From Candidatus Omnitrophota bacterium (GTDB lineage Bacteria > Omnitrophota > Gorgyraeia > 1-14-0-20-64-10): a stretch of 6,655 nucleotides of DNA. The DNA lies in contig JAHFFF010000092.1 of assembly GCA_023248095.1 (NCBI GenBank), positions 1 to 6,655 of the forward strand. Direction: 5' to 3'. Position numbers and translations under genes: made by a program. A model generated the notes under the pieces. That model did no database searches and was not told where the DNA came from. It saw only the letters and a list, made by a program, of their open reading frames with translations. Shown one piece after another: positions 5,641-6,655 of this stretch; positions within the stretch are counted from its first letter, which is position 1; the number at the start of each line of letters is the position of its first letter.

Positions 5641-6655
5641 CCCTTTCCGACCTTTCGATCAAGAACCCGGTCTTCGCCTGGATGCTCATGGCGGGGCTCA
5701 TCATTTTCGGGCTCATCAGCTTCAACGGCATGGGGGTCAGCCAGATGCCGGATGTGGAGTTCCCCGTCCTGACCGTCAACCTCACCTGGGAAGGGGCCGC
5801 GCCGGAGGTCATGGAGACCGACGTGGTGGACATCGTCGAAGACGCGGTCATGACCGTGCAGGGGATCCGGGATATCTCCTCGACCGCGCGGCAGGGCTCG
5901 GCCACCGTCACCATCGAGTTCGACTTGAGCCGCAACATCGACGTCGCCCTGCAGGAGGTGCAGACCAAGATCGCTCAGGCCCAGCGCCGCCTCCCGGACG
6001 ACATCGACCCGCCCATCGTCAGCAAGGTCAACCCGCAGGATAACCCCATCATGTGGCTCGGCGTTGCCAGCGAATCGATGCCCCTGCGGGATCTCATGGA
6101 TTACGCGCAGAACAACCTGAAGGACAAGTTCCAGACGATCAACGGGGTGGGCGAGGTCACGATGGGCGGGGTGCTCGACCGGAACCTGCGCGTCTGGATC
6201 GACGCCGAGAAGCTGGAGGCGCTGCAGCTGACCATCGACGACGTCACTAACGCCATCCAGCAGGAACACGAGGAGCTTCCGGCCGGACGCATCGAGACAA
6301 ACGAGAAGGAGAAGAACGTCCGGACGATGGGGGAGGCCGCCACCCCCGAAGAGTTCGGAAACATCATCATCTCCCGCCGGGGCGGCCAGCCGGTTTACAA
6401 GCCGATTTACTTGAAGGATGTCGCCAGCATCGAGGACGGCCTGGCCGACGTGCGCCGCGTCGCCCGCATCATGGGCAAGCCGGCCGTGGGCCTGGGGATC
6501 AAGAAGCAGCGAGGCGCCAATGAGGTGGCCGTGGCCCACCAGGTCCTCAAGAGGATGGCGGAGGTCAAGAAGGAGCTGCCGAAGGGGATCGACCTCGGCG
6601 TCAATTTCAACCGCACCCGATTCACCGAGGACTCCATCCATGAGCTGACCTTCAC
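5637..6655 (+). CDS. RND efflux permease, AcrB/HAE1-like (partial, 3' end outside window)
   Basis: This is the inner-membrane proton-driven pump of a tripartite drug or lipophile efflux system. The visible 339 codons, open to the right edge, are the first third of a protein usually about 1,000-1,050 residues long. The protein begins MTLSDLSIKNPVFAWMLM with the first membrane helix at about 12-30. MGVSQMPDVEFPVLTV (32-47) follows, as in RND pumps. Then come the porter subdomains, with the family segments PPIVSKVNPQDNPIMWLGV (about 124-142) and INGVGEVTMGGV (about 169-180). It ends at SIHELTF, just where AcrB enters its second membrane helix. The ATG overlaps the TGA of the upstream marR-tolC gene (ATGA), so the two are translationally coupled. 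The sequence resembles the HAE1 (hydrophobe) group more than the heavy-metal group, but the substrate cannot be read from this part. The long antisense frame opposite is a GC-rich shadow. Confidence 0.95.
   Translation, partial: MTLSDLSIKNPVFAWMLMAGLIIFGLISFNGMGVSQMPDVEFPVLTVNLTWEGAAPEVMETDVVDIVEDAVMTVQGIRDISSTARQGSATVTIEFDLSRNIDVALQEVQTKIAQAQRRLPDDIDPPIVSKVNPQDNPIMWLGVASESMPLRDLMDYAQNNLKDKFQTINGVGEVTMGGVLDRNLRVWIDAEKLEALQLTIDDVTNAIQQEHEELPAGRIETNEKEKNVRTMGEAATPEEFGNIIISRRGGQPVYKPIYLKDVASIEDGLADVRRVARIMGKPAVGLGIKKQRGANEVAVAHQVLKRMAEVKKELPKGIDLGVNFNRTRFTEDSIHELTF

Noticed and set aside
5598..6641. 347-codon open frame on the minus strand opposite the RND pump gene
   Set aside because: The plus strand encodes an unmistakable RND N-terminus. 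The antisense product is Asp/Leu/Val/His-rich without family features.

Overview
The window looks like chromosomal DNA of a Gram-negative (diderm) bacterium. An outer-membrane TolC-type channel and an RND pump require two membranes, and the DNA is GC-rich (about 60% by eye) with G/C-ending codons throughout. I cannot name the phylum from sequence alone. The gene types would fit soil or subsurface lineages such as Methylomirabilota, Nitrospirota, Acidobacteriota or deltaproteobacterial groups, but that is a guess. I see no transposase, integrase, CRISPR array, tRNA or rRNA.

Layout. (1) Bases 2-109, + strand: the last 35 codons of a probable M48-type metallopeptidase, whose stop overlaps the next start as ATGA. 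(2) 106-1200, +: a 6-phosphofructokinase with the Gly/Lys 'mixed' active site (GGDG with PKTIDND). (3) 1197-3771, -: a two-gene trehalose operon, otsA then otsB, 7 nt apart, convergent with pfk. The two stop codons share one palindromic CTAG. The OtsA carries an N-terminal membrane helix and a roughly 100-residue extension before the GT20 domain. (4) 3772-3900: a compact divergent control region. It has a near-perfect sigma70 promoter reading right (TTGACA, 17 nt, TATACT), a perfect TATAAT on the other strand built from the same bases, and a perfect 8-bp inverted repeat (ATAGTTAA / TTAACTAT) just downstream of the rightward start point. (5) 3901-5640, +: one open frame encoding a complete MarR repressor, a basic linker, a secretory signal segment and a complete TolC-type outer membrane channel. 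(6) 5637-6655, +: the first third of an RND efflux permease, joined by ATGA and running off the right edge.

How it fits together. The right half is a self-regulated efflux operon. The MarR part most likely binds the palindrome over its own promoter and is relieved by a ligand that the pump exports. The odd point is that repressor and outer-membrane channel appear to be one polypeptide. Either it is cut at an internal signal peptide so that cytoplasmic repressor and exported channel are made 1:1, or one nucleotide is wrong or mutated in the linker. A shadow ribosome-binding site plus GTG in another frame at 4354-4367 makes the second possibility a serious rival. No membrane fusion protein gene lies between channel and pump, so it must be downstream or elsewhere. 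The left half is central sugar and compatible-solute metabolism. Its trehalose operon appears to be read from the same control region as the efflux operon, so the MarR site could affect both.
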